Below, in pieces: positions 54,311-63,020 of a stretch of 64,000 nucleotides of DNA. The translations under genes and the position numbers were made by a program. Position 1 is the stretch's first letter. Each line of letters begins with the position of its first letter. The notes beneath the pieces are model-generated. The model did no database searches. It was not told where the DNA came from and saw only the letters and a list, made by a program, of their open reading frames with translations. Origin of the DNA: Sporosarcina sp. ZBG7A (GTDB taxonomy: Bacteria > Bacillota > Bacilli > Bacillales_A > Planococcaceae); the NCBI RefSeq assembly GCF_000813425.1, contig NZ_JWIB01000013.1, positions 124,001-188,000 on the forward strand, given 5' to 3'.

Positions 54311-56353
54311 TCAGTTCTCCTCCTTTACAATGATGAGGTTGCCATACTCGTCTGCGTGGAGCTGTTGTTGCTTATAAATCACAGTAACCGCCGCTTTTTC
54401 TTCAATTATGGCCGGTCCTCTCAAGACTTCGTTCGTCGGTAGTTTCTCTCGATCGTAAACGTTTGTTGTAAGCCATCCTTCATTTTCAAAGTAGACTTCT
54501 CTCTTTTCTTTATAAGCGGATTGCGGTGTTCCCGCTTTGATTTGCTTCTTAATTTCAGGCTTTTCAACTTTTCCGAATGCCGTTAAATGCAAATTAACAA
54601 TTTCCGTTTGCGCTTCTTCCAGCTTAAACGTGTAGTTCTTTTCATGGAGCTTATGGAAGTCTTCAATTGCCTTTTGCTTACTCGCATCCGTCCACATATC
54701 ATTATCCACAGGAACTTTCACCGTGTGTTCTTGACCGAGATAACGCATGTCCGCAAAACGATGGTACTCCACTTGTTCAGCGGTCATTCCTTCGTCTTCA
54801 AAATGATGCAAAGCTTGTGTTTCAATTGCTATCCATGCATCGTTGATTTCCTCCAACGTCAATTCATTCATCCGCTTAATATATGTTTTGATGTAATCGT
54901 GTCGCAGATCCGTCAACAACATGCCCCAGGCGGAAAACACAGGTGATGCAATTGGGACAACAACTTTTTTCACACCTAGCTCCAGTGCGAGTGCCGGTGC
55001 GTGCATCGAACCCCCGCCACCAAAAGCAAGCAACGTGAAATCTTTAGGGTTGTGACCTTTCCGAATCGAAATGAGCTTCAATGCATTCAACATATTCGAG
55101 TTCGCAATCCTGATAATCCCGAGTGCAGCCTCTTCAGCAGACATCTCAAAACGTGATCCAATTTTTGACTGAATTCCTGATTTCACAGCTTCCATGTCCA
55201 CTTCATAATCAAAGTTTTTCGATGACAGACGACCTGTTAACAAATTTGCATCTGTCGTTGTCGGTTCCTTCCCACCTTGGCCGTAAGCAATCGGTCCAGG
55301 GAATGCCCCCGCAGATTGTGGTCCCACTTTTAATGAGCCCGCGGGATCAATCCATGCAATTGAACCTCCACCGTTTCCAATCTCAACGATATCGACAACT
55401 GGCGTCTTAATCGGATATCCTGCATGACGACTATCCCGTTCTATATAATAATCCGTCGACACTTTCACTTCACCATTTTCAATCAATGAACACTTTGCAG
55501 TTGTCCCACCGATATCAAACGCAATAATATTCTTCTCCCCAATCATTTCACCAAGCACTGCAGCACCAAAGATCCCGGCAACTGGACCCGATTCAACCAT
55601 GCTAATTGGCGTTTCTTTCGCACTGTCAAACGTCGTTGTCCCACCATTCGATTGCATAATATAGCGTTGCTCCACATTGCTTTGTGCCTTCAATTCGTTC
55701 TCTAAGCGATTGATGTAAGAGGTCGCGACTGGCTGAACGTATGCATTTAACACAGTAGTATTCGTACGCTCATACTCACGCCATTCTTGAACGATGTCAC
55801 TAGAAATCGTTACTTTCACTTCTGGCCAAAGTTGTTTTATCAATTCTGCAGTTTGCTGCTCATGAGCAGGGTTTGCATACGCATGCAAATAAGAAACCGC
55901 AATCGCTTCCACCTGTTCCTTTTTAAAGAACTCAACACACTCTTTCACATCTTCAATCTCAAGAGGAGTCAATACCTCACCTTTATAACTCAGACGCTCA
56001 TTCACTTCTTTACGCAAATAGCGCTCTACAAACGGTTCCGGTTTCTTGTAGTTCACATTGAACAAATCCGGGCGGTTTCCACGTGCGATTTCCAGTACAT
56101 CACGAAATCCTTTCGTTGTAATAAGAGCGGTCTTGGCACCCTTTCGTTCAGTGAGCGCATTGATAATCACAGTCGTTCCATGAATGAACATCGACAATTG
56201 CGACTGATCAATTCCGCTCTTATGAATCACATCAAGGACTCCTTTTTCAAAGTTGGGTGGTGTCGTACTACTCTTCGCTACGCCAATTCCCCCATTTTTG
56301 TCCACATACACTAAGTCTGTAAACGTACCACCGATATCTGTTGCTACTCTCAT
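54311..56353 (-). CDS. hyuA: Hydantoinase/oxoprolinase, A subunit (ATP-binding)
   Basis: A 680-aa subunit with the acetate/sugar-kinase-like fold. The phosphate-1 motif is VATDIGGTFTDLVYVD (residues 3-18), and the second phosphate region is NIIAFDIGGTTAKCSLI (about 285), followed by FGGGGSMHAPALALELG. HyuA phosphorylates or activates the ring substrate together with HyuB. The ATG at 56353 is 8 nt from GAGGAG; the GTG at 56362 overlaps it. It follows the XRE-cupin regulator gene by 15 nt, so the whole unit is likely one transcript. Confidence 0.92.
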   Translation of the reverse strand: MRVATDIGGTFTDLVYVDKNGGIGVAKSSTTPPNFEKGVLDVIHKSGIDQSQLSMFIHGTTVIINALTERKGAKTALITTKGFRDVLEIARGNRPDLFNVNYKKPEPFVERYLRKEVNERLSYKGEVLTPLEIEDVKECVEFFKKEQVEAIAVSYLHAYANPAHEQQTAELIKQLWPEVKVTISSDIVQEWREYERTNTTVLNAYVQPVATSYINRLENELKAQSNVEQRYIMQSNGGTTTFDSAKETPISMVESGPVAGIFGAAVLGEMIGEKNIIAFDIGGTTAKCSLIENGEVKVSTDYYIERDSRHAGYPIKTPVVDIVEIGNGGGSIAWIDPAGSLKVGPQSAGAFPGPIAYGQGGKEPTTTDANLLTGRLSSKNFDYEVDMEAVKSGIQSKIGSRFEMSAEEAALGIIRIANSNMLNALKLISIRKGHNPKDFTLLAFGGGGSMHAPALALELGVKKVVVPIASPVFSAWGMLLTDLRHDYIKTYIKRMNELTLEEINDAWIAIETQALHHFEDEGMTAEQVEYHRFADMRYLGQEHTVKVPVDNDMWTDASKQKAIEDFHKLHEKNYTFKLEEAQTEIVNLHLTAFGKVEKPEIKKQIKAGTPQSAYKEKREVYFENEGWLTTNVYDREKLPTNEVLRGPAIIEEKAAVTVIYKQQQLHADEYGNLIIVKEEN

Positions 56354-56368
56354 TCGACTCACTCCTCA

Positions 56369-56914
56369 TCAAAATATAATAGGCGTCACAATACTTAACA
56401 CAATACTTTCAGTCTCTAAAGGGTTTTCCCACTGGTGAATCAGACTCGAAGGAAAATGAATCGTATCCCCTTTGTACAAATGATGTTTTTCACTGTTTAA
56501 ATAGAAAATAACTTCACCATCTAACACATAATAAAACTCTTCTCCACTATGGCTGTGTGAATGTTCTTCATGCATTCGAGGTGGCAATGTCACCTTCAGT
56601 GGCTCCAGTCGCCGATTGTTGAATTTTCCAGTCAGTCGTGAATAGATCTGACTCCCCTTCGTTGTCGAAAACGAATGGTGGTCATTCCCCCGAACCACAA
56701 AGGTTTGTACTTCTTGTTCTTCTTCAAAAAAGTAGTTGATATGAATGTCAAGTGCGTCCGAAATCTTCTTCAGTGAACTAATGGACAGAGAAGAAGTTCC
56801 TCTTTCGATTTGTGATAAAAAGCTGAGCGATAATCCCGTCTGATCACTCATTTCTTTCAAGGTTAAGTTCCTCTCAACCCGCAAGCTCTTAATTCGATTA
56901 TGAATCTCTTCCAC
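56369..56914 (-). CDS. XRE-family regulator with cupin domain
   Basis: A 181-aa regulator. The XRE helix-turn-helix lies at about 5-60 (IKSLRVERNLTLKEMSDQTGLSLSFLSQIERGTSSLSISSLKKISDAL) and the cupin at about 105-175 (MHEEHSHSHSGEEFYYVLDGEVIFYL ... IHFPSSLIHQWEN). This layout is typical of PuuR- or MmfR-like regulators of amine, polyamine and nitrogen-compound catabolism, with the ligand in the cupin. The GTG at 56914 is 8 nt from GGAGG; a frame to 56929 is less well placed. It is the first gene of the hyu unit and probably controls it. Confidence 0.9.
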   Translation of the reverse strand: MEEIHNRIKSLRVERNLTLKEMSDQTGLSLSFLSQIERGTSSLSISSLKKISDALDIHINYFFEEEQEVQTFVVRGNDHHSFSTTKGSQIYSRLTGKFNNRRLEPLKVTLPPRMHEEHSHSHSGEEFYYVLDGEVIFYLNSEKHHLYKGDTIHFPSSLIHQWENPLETESIVLSIVTPIIF

Positions 56915-56954
56915 AATCCAGACCTCCAATTACTGTGTGAGTGTAATTTTTATG

Positions 56955-56984
56955 ACTATAGCATAATTAGTAAACTGAATGCAA
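56955..56984 (-). promoter_or_regulatory. hyu unit promoter, sigma-A type
   Basis: On the minus strand TTGCAT, an 18-bp spacer and TATAGT lie 40 nt upstream of the XRE-cupin start. Confidence 0.55.
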
Positions 56985-57413
56985 TGGGAATTTTTAATTA
57001 TCTGTTTTTAATCGTACTACTTAGAAATTTTAGTTCATCAAGTGAATTAACTACCAACCCGGTCGATAAAACCGCAACAAGTTATTGATAGATAATATTA
57101 ATTAGCAAACACTACTAGTCTCAAAGAAATTCAAATATTAGTAGCATCACTTTATTACACTATCTTTATAAGAAGTTTGTTTATATTTTCTCCCTAAGAC
57201 TATTCATTCACACAAGAATGTTTTTGTACCAAAACACTCGGCTAAAGAACTTCCATTTTCAATTTCATAATTATTTCAAGATATTGTTTAGAAACCATTT
57301 CATTCATTACCATGCTATTTATATCGTTAATTACGGAAAGGCATTTCACTGACATAACGCAAGGGAAAGAACCTTTCGATATCTTTTGAAAGTGCACCTA
57401 GCCCCTCCCTAAA
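56985..57413. other. AT-rich gap without a gene
   Basis: About 430 bp with no plausible gene, RNA gene or strong hairpin. Short A/T runs dominate. It separates the hyu promoter from the following repeat cluster. Confidence 0.6.
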
Positions 57414-57742
57414 CAAGCGAAGCGCACCCAATTAATCCCTTAAAAGCACTTTAATTGTGTCTCGATTCCGATTAATTCACCCTTATTGCCGATTCTTCAC
57501 TCGATAGTTCCGATTCACGCGCGGATCTTTCCGATTTCTATCGCCATCGCCCCTAGCCCATCCCCAAACAAGCGAAGCGCACCCAATTAATCTCTTTACG
57601 CACTTGAATTGTGTCTCGATTCCGATTAATTCACCCATATTGCCGATTCCTCGCTCAAAAGTGCCGATTCACGCGCGAATCTTTCCGATTTCCATCACCA
57701 AAGTGCCGATAACCAGCATCATCTATCCGATTTCCATAGTCA
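57414..57742 (+). repeat. 21-bp-period array, type A, two copies
   Basis: Copy one starts at 57414 with only four units (57469, 57490, 57511, 57532). Copy two starts at 57570 with six units (57623, 57644, 57665, 57686, 57707, 57728). The step is 21 bp throughout. The short first copy shows that unit number can vary while the step does not. Confidence 0.88.
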
Positions 57743-57764
57743 GCGCCCCTAGCCCCTCCCCAAA

Positions 57765-57930
57765 CAAGCGAAGCGCACCCAATTAATCCCTTTAAGCACT
57801 TGAATTGTGTCCGTTATCGAGAAATTCCACTATGTGATGGAGAAATTGACAGATGTGATTGAGAATCCCCACCAAGTGTCACAGAAACTACTCGCAGTGT
57901 CGGTCAACCCGATCCAAGTGATCGACAACA
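57765..57930 (+). repeat. 21-bp-period array, type B, single copy
   Basis: Leader at 57765; GAGAAA-type units at 57819, 57840 and 57861, then more degenerate units (57882 CAGAAA and beyond) in the same phase. It directly follows the two type A copies, as in the clusters near 27 and 39 kb. Confidence 0.85.
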
Positions 57931-58080
57931 CAAAAACCCTCGATCCACCTCCAACTAAGCCCCCGCCTATCTCATCTATACAATTCCTTTCTATTCTCCA
58001 GCCCTCACACATACCATTTATAAGAGCGAGCTTTACTGCCCGACGCCGCGCAACAAGCACTATCCAACACAAAAAAAGGA

Positions 58081-58833
58081 GTGACACCCATTAAAACTTG
58101 TCCAGTTTGCAACCACACGCAACTTGACGGAAATTTTTGCGGGGAATGTGGGAACTCGTTTTCCGCCATACGCAAGCGAACGACAGCCGTAGAAGTATCG
58201 ACCTCGTCCACAAACGAGCCTCTTGAAAAGTTAAAAACAGATGCAAAGAATTTCATGCAATTCCTATTTCAACAACTCAAAACACCATCTGCCCACTTTC
58301 ACACTAAAAACGTCTCAGTACAAAACAGCATACTCAGTATCATCTTATTCATCCTTCTCACGTCCGCTACCTTCTACGCAGCATTCCCGACAAGCCTAAA
58401 CACTCTCAGCCCATCCTTTTTCCAAGTCGTTCTCTACTTGAGTATCTTCTTTTTCCTAGTCGTCGTCGTAAATCTCATCGCAATCACGAGCACCGTCAAA
58501 CTGTTTTCAATCTCTGAATCCGTCTCAGAACTCACCCGGAAAATAGGTGGATTCTATGCCATTCCCATCGCACTTTCCACAATAAGCCTACTGCTCACAC
58601 TCGTTCATTCCTTCACTCTATCCACCATTCTTCTAGCTATCGCGATCTTCATCGCATTCATCCTCATTCCTTTATTCTCTATCACAAAACTCTTATTCAA
58701 GGAACCCACATCCATCGATAGCTTTTACGGTATCCTCTTTTATATCGCCGTCACAACAGTCGCGTCCATTCTTCTCGCAACATTCATTGCGGATACGGCT
58801 ATTGGAGAAATCCTTAGATTCCTGAAATTCTAA
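58081..58833 (+). CDS. Zinc-ribbon membrane protein
   Basis: A protein of about 247-250 aa. The N-terminus is a zinc ribbon (CPVC ... CGECGNSF, residues about 5-30), followed by a polar linker (TTAVEVSTSSTNEPLEKL) and five hydrophobic helices (about 80-245). It resembles the many zinc-ribbon/multi-helix proteins of Bacillales whose role is unknown. A GTG at 58081 is annotated, but AAAGGAG ends directly before it. The ATT at 58090 would lie 8 nt from the ribosome site and give the usual MKTCPVC start, so an ATT start is plausible. Confidence 0.65.
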   Translation: MTPIKTCPVCNHTQLDGNFCGECGNSFSAIRKRTTAVEVSTSSTNEPLEKLKTDAKNFMQFLFQQLKTPSAHFHTKNVSVQNSILSIILFILLTSATFYAAFPTSLNTLSPSFFQVVLYLSIFFFLVVVVNLIAITSTVKLFSISESVSELTRKIGGFYAIPIALSTISLLLTLVHSFTLSTILLAIAIFIAFILIPLFSITKLLFKEPTSIDSFYGILFYIAVTTVASILLATFIADTAIGEILRFLKF

Positions 58834-58938
58834 TGCCAATCAACCTCCTTTCACCTTCCTCCCTAAACGAATTACACGCTCGTTCGAACTCGTCCGTCAT
58901 ACACTAGAGGGTACTTACAAATTAGGAAGGTGAAACTT

Positions 58939-60693
58939 ATGAAAGAACATCATACAAATCCCAATAGTGGTTCGGGGAACAAACAGCCGAATATTCTTTT
59001 CCTAATGGTCGACCAAGATCGATTTCCCCCAGTATACGAGACAGAAGAACTGAAAAAGTGGACCCGTGAAAACTTAATAGCGCAGCAGCTGTTGATGAAA
59101 AACGGAATGACATTTCTTAACCATTATGCCGGCAGCACAGCTTGTGCACCGAGTCGGACGACATTATATACCGGGCACTATCCTTCCTTGCATGGAGTCA
59201 CACAAACACCTGGCGCTGCAAAAGGATCCTATGACGCAGACCAGTTTTGGTTGGATCCGAACACGGTTCCTACAGTAGGCAACTACTTCCGCGCTGCCGG
59301 ATATGACACATTTTGGAAAGGAAAGTGGCACGCTTCCGAGGAAGACATCGTGATTCCCGGTACGAAAAACGCATTACCAAGTTACAACACAATTACAGGG
59401 GCACCTGATAAGAAAAACGAGAGGATTTATCGCCAAGGAGATCGTCTTGACACGTTCGGTTTTTCAGATTGGATTGGACCGGATCCCCATGGAACAGACC
59501 CTCGAAATTCTGGGTCATCTGCAGGTTTTGGAACGAGTGGACGGGACGAAGTGTATGCAGCGGAAACGGTAGAATTGATAGAAGCATTGGAACGAACTTC
59601 GAAATGCGAGGAAGAAGCAACGCCATGGTTCATCCAATGCTCGTTCGTGAACCCACATGACATTGCGCTGTTCGGGATATTTTCAGCTCTCCTGCCCTCA
59701 TATAATTTCGAAGTAGATCCGACACTTCCGCACATCCCACCCGCTCCGACTACTCACGAGTCACTAGCAACTAAGCCATCTGTGCAAGACAGCTATCGCC
59801 TCACCTATCCAAAAGGATTGCAGCCAATCATTAACACCAATTTCTATCGTCAACTGTATTACAGCTTGCAGAAAAAAGTGGACGACGAAATGATGAAAGT
59901 ACTCACTGCGCTTCAACAATCCAGCTTTTCAGAGAACACAATCATCGTCTTCACATCCGACCACGGCGAACAACTCGGCGCGCAAGGCGGACTTTATCAA
60001 AAATGGTATTCGATGTACGAAGAATCCATCCATGTCCCCTTCGTCATCCACAGTCCTCAGTTATTCCCTCAAGCAAAACAGACAACTCCCCTGACAAGTC
60101 ACGTCGATATTTTACCGACACTGCTTGGTTTGGCAGGAATTGACGCAGCTGAGGTTCAGCACAAATTAGCTATCGATCATACGGAAGCTCGACCTCTTGT
60201 CGGAAGGGATTTAACACCACTCATAGAAGGACGTCAAACCTTCTTCCGTGTGGATGAACCGCTGTATTTCATGACGGACGACAACGTATTCAAAGGACTT
60301 CATCAAACGAACCTCATTACAGGAAAACCTTATGAATCCGTCATCCAACCAAGTTCAATCGAAGCCATAATTGTCTCTCTTAAAACTGGTCCTGCCGGCA
60401 AATCAGAAATCTGGAAGTTCGCCCGCTACTTCGACAATCCCCAGTTTTGGACAGATCCCGGCGTCAGTGATACGTCGTTTGTGGATGAAGACGGGTGTAT
60501 CGTCGAAGTCGTCAAAACCGAACCAGTTCCTGACCAATTTGAAATGTACAATCTAGCACATGACCCGCTTGAAACGAAAAACTTGGCGGATCCAGGTTGC
60601 TGTTCCCCTGAAACCGAAGCGATTCAACGTACGCTTCTGAATATGCTCGAAGGTCAGCGCTATCAGAAGCGCTTGAAACCGAAAAAGGGTTGA
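58939..60693 (+). CDS. Sulfatase (type I, formylglycine-dependent)
   Basis: A 584-aa sulfatase-family hydrolase. The N-terminal strand ILFLMVDQDR supplies the metal Asp. The modification motif is CAPSRTTLYTG, with the Cys that becomes formylglycine and the Arg two residues after Pro. FWKGKWH (Lys, His), FVNPHD and TSDHGEQLG (Asp-His) complete the active site. No signal peptide is visible, so it is probably cytosolic. The family covers arylsulfatases, choline sulfatases and phosphonate monoester hydrolases, and the substrate cannot be fixed. AAGGTGA lies 5 nt before the ATG at 58939. An unpaired formylglycine-generating enzyme gene is not in the window. Confidence 0.9.
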   Translation: MKEHHTNPNSGSGNKQPNILFLMVDQDRFPPVYETEELKKWTRENLIAQQLLMKNGMTFLNHYAGSTACAPSRTTLYTGHYPSLHGVTQTPGAAKGSYDADQFWLDPNTVPTVGNYFRAAGYDTFWKGKWHASEEDIVIPGTKNALPSYNTITGAPDKKNERIYRQGDRLDTFGFSDWIGPDPHGTDPRNSGSSAGFGTSGRDEVYAAETVELIEALERTSKCEEEATPWFIQCSFVNPHDIALFGIFSALLPSYNFEVDPTLPHIPPAPTTHESLATKPSVQDSYRLTYPKGLQPIINTNFYRQLYYSLQKKVDDEMMKVLTALQQSSFSENTIIVFTSDHGEQLGAQGGLYQKWYSMYEESIHVPFVIHSPQLFPQAKQTTPLTSHVDILPTLLGLAGIDAAEVQHKLAIDHTEARPLVGRDLTPLIEGRQTFFRVDEPLYFMTDDNVFKGLHQTNLITGKPYESVIQPSSIEAIIVSLKTGPAGKSEIWKFARYFDNPQFWTDPGVSDTSFVDEDGCIVEVVKTEPVPDQFEMYNLAHDPLETKNLADPGCCSPETEAIQRTLLNMLEGQRYQKRLKPKKG

Positions 60694-60735
60694 GATGGCT
60701 ATGGAGATTCAGAATAAAAATATGTCTATCTACTG

Positions 60736-60776
60736 AAAAATCCTCTTCCCGAATTATAAAGGGCGAGGATTTTCTT
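60736..60776 (+). terminator. Sulfatase gene terminator
   Basis: AAAATCCTC-TTCCC-loop-GGGCGAGGATTTT followed by CTTCTTG. Confidence 0.8.
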
Positions 60777-60875
60777 CTTGAGCAGTCAAGACGACACGCC
60801 TAATTCACTATGATGAAACTATTATTGAGAATTTCCGTATACATAGTAAACCTTTCACAAGGGGGCTGTTTATGT

Positions 60876-62288
60876 ATGAAGACGAAGTTCGCTATGATCA
60901 TACTCTCTGCATGCATCGTGTTGGCAGGATGTTCAAAAGATGCGGAACCTGATGATGAAAAAGTGACGGCTGTCGTACATGAAGACGACAAGAATAGCAC
61001 AAAAAAAGAAGTTGAAGATAAAAAACCTTTCACCAAAGGGGCGCAGGCAACTACCCCCGAAGAACTCGCTCAGCTCTCACCCGGAACGTTAACAAAGGAT
61101 TTTACGATTGAACAGGAAACCTCCATGTGGAGCAAACGGGAGGTCCCTTCCGAAATCAAGGAAAACTTTTTATCAGAGATGAAATCCATAACGGAATCCA
61201 CTAAAGATCCTGAAGAATTGCATGGTGCACTCATCCACTTACTCGGTGGTGCACAGTACGGAGAACTTGTTCAACCACTCATCGACTTTTCGCCTTCGTT
61301 CAAAGAACCGATTTTACCGGAACCTCGAGAAATTCAAGGAGATGAGGAACAAAAATCTGTTCCTACTAATGGCATCATCCTATTGGACGCAAGCTCTAGC
61401 ATGCTTCTCCAAGCCGACGGGAAACTGAAAATGGATACCGCAAAAAGCGCAGTGAAAGGATTCGCCTCCATGATGGGAAAGGAAAGCGACCTATCCCTTT
61501 ATGTATATGGACACACAGGAACTCAAAACAAATCAGACAAGGCGCTATCGTGTGGCACAATTGACGAAATCTACCCGCTAGCAAGCTATGACGAGAAAAA
61601 ATTCGACGAAGCGGTCGATCAAGTTAAAGCGAGCGGTTGGACGCCACTAGCTAGAGCCATTAAACAAGCTCGGCTTGATCATGAAGGGGAGGATTCCGAC
61701 ATCACTCTATATATCGTCAGTGACGGAGCCGAAACGTGTGATGGGGATCCAATTGCAGAAGCCAAAAGCTTCGCTGAACTCGCAAATGACCGTCATGTCA
61801 ATGTCATTGGATTCCAAGTGGATCAAACTGCAGAAAACCAATTGAAAAAGGTAGCTGAAGCAGGAAACGGGACGTATATGGCCGCAAATTCATTGGAAGA
61901 AATGACTTCCAACATCGCAAAAGTCTGGCTCCCTTCCGACCTAGACCTCGCTACGCTCGTCTATCAAAAACCGGTCGGATGGCCAGAAGCCATGGCTTAC
62001 GAAACGGTACGACGCTCAAGCGACAAAATCACATTCGCCATCAACACGGAAAGTGATCGCTTCGCTGGAGCCACCAGCCTTCTTGAAGAGGAAGAGTTGA
62101 TTGACGAACAAACCGCTCAGGAATTGCTTGATATAATTGAAAACACTCGAACAAAATACCGTGACATGATGGATATAAAGGAAGAGGAAAAACGTACGTT
62201 GATCCAGAACGAAGTGGATCGTATCACTAAGTTGGTGGATGATTATAAAGAACGAATGGAAAACTTGAAGAACGAGCAGGGGAAATGA
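60876..62288 (+). CDS. VWA-domain lipoprotein
   Basis: A 470-aa surface lipoprotein. Signal peptide and lipobox are CIVLAGC (Cys about 19). A helical region (about 45-165) precedes the von Willebrand A domain (about 165-360) with the MIDAS motif ILLDASSSM (DxSxS), followed by the Thr (GWTPLARAI) and Asp (YIVSDGAETCDGD) metal ligands. A C-terminal coiled coil (about 400-470) follows. VWA lipoproteins hold metal-dependent protein-protein contacts at the cell surface; the partner is unknown. The ATG at 60876 is about 10 nt from AAGGGGG. Confidence 0.88.
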   Translation: MKTKFAMIILSACIVLAGCSKDAEPDDEKVTAVVHEDDKNSTKKEVEDKKPFTKGAQATTPEELAQLSPGTLTKDFTIEQETSMWSKREVPSEIKENFLSEMKSITESTKDPEELHGALIHLLGGAQYGELVQPLIDFSPSFKEPILPEPREIQGDEEQKSVPTNGIILLDASSSMLLQADGKLKMDTAKSAVKGFASMMGKESDLSLYVYGHTGTQNKSDKALSCGTIDEIYPLASYDEKKFDEAVDQVKASGWTPLARAIKQARLDHEGEDSDITLYIVSDGAETCDGDPIAEAKSFAELANDRHVNVIGFQVDQTAENQLKKVAEAGNGTYMAANSLEEMTSNIAKVWLPSDLDLATLVYQKPVGWPEAMAYETVRRSSDKITFAINTESDRFAGATSLLEEEELIDEQTAQELLDIIENTRTKYRDMMDIKEEEKRTLIQNEVDRITKLVDDYKERMENLKNEQGK

Positions 62289-62363
62289 GGAACTGTATCA
62301 AGCTGCTAGGTTGTAAATGTGATCCCATAATCAAGCAATCCATCCACTCTAACTTCAAATTTA

Positions 62364-62403
62364 AAAATCCCTCATCCCCGATTTCACGGGTATGAGGGAT
62401 TTC
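62364..62403. terminator. Bidirectional terminator between VWA lipoprotein and sipW
   Basis: AAATCCCTCAT-N16-ATGAGGGATTT with T residues after the stem on the plus strand and A residues before it. The two genes converge here. Confidence 0.85.
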
Positions 62404-62432
62404 TCATTTACTAATTAATTAACTGAGCAAAT

Positions 62433-62981
62433 TCAGTTCCCTTCCATAGGAACTCCATCCACATCGTCTCGTTTACGACTAAAAATCCCTATCGCGAAAT
62501 AGCCTAATGTCGGAAGGATCACAACCAACAGCATTCCCAATGGACTTTGAATCGACTTCACAAGATACCCAGCATTCGGGATAAAGAATGACTGTATTCC
62601 GAGCAGATTTCCTGCTTGGACCAATTCTTCGTCCATCATATTGTTATTATCACCTTTGGTCGCAAAACTGATTTCACCGGAATTGTTGATGACTTCAACG
62701 ACTCTGTGGGTAATTAAATTGCCTCCACTTTCTTTGAAAGTAATAATGTCATCTACTTTAACATTCGACGCATCCACTTTTTTGACGAATAGCATATCCC
62801 CCGTCTCGAAGATGGGATTCATACTATTGGATAGTACGGTTAACGGTTGATAGCCGAAAAAGGAAGTGGGCTCTCCTTTGTTGTTGAACTTTTGGTATGC
62901 AGTCATCAAAACCAGACCAATTACGGCAATGACAAATAGACGAAACACTAGCGTACTGATTTTCTTAATGCCATTCTTCAA
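62433..62981 (-). CDS. sipW: SipW-type signal peptidase I
   Basis: A 182-aa ER-type signal peptidase. TM1 is at about 10-28. The nucleophilic Ser is in LTVLSNSMNPIFETGD (about residue 52), and the His of the SPase ER-type dyad is in GGNLITHRVVEV (about 92). A second helix lies near the C-terminus (MLLVVILPTLGYFAIGIF). SipW processes TasA/CalY-type proteins for biofilm fibre assembly. The gene lies 39 nt after the tasA-like gene on the same strand, the expected operon partner. TTG start at 62981. Confidence 0.9.
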   Translation of the reverse strand: MKNGIKKISTLVFRLFVIAVIGLVLMTAYQKFNNKGEPTSFFGYQPLTVLSNSMNPIFETGDMLFVKKVDASNVKVDDIITFKESGGNLITHRVVEVINNSGEISFATKGDNNNMMDEELVQAGNLLGIQSFFIPNAGYLVKSIQSPLGMLLVVILPTLGYFAIGIFSRKRDDVDGVPMEGN

Positions 62982-63020
62982 AGACTCACCCCATCTCCCT
63001 ATTTTATTGAGGACAAGTTA

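Noticed and set aside
55787-56314. 175-codon plus-strand frame
   Set aside because: It is fully antisense to hyuA, whose product is a clear family match; no start signal.
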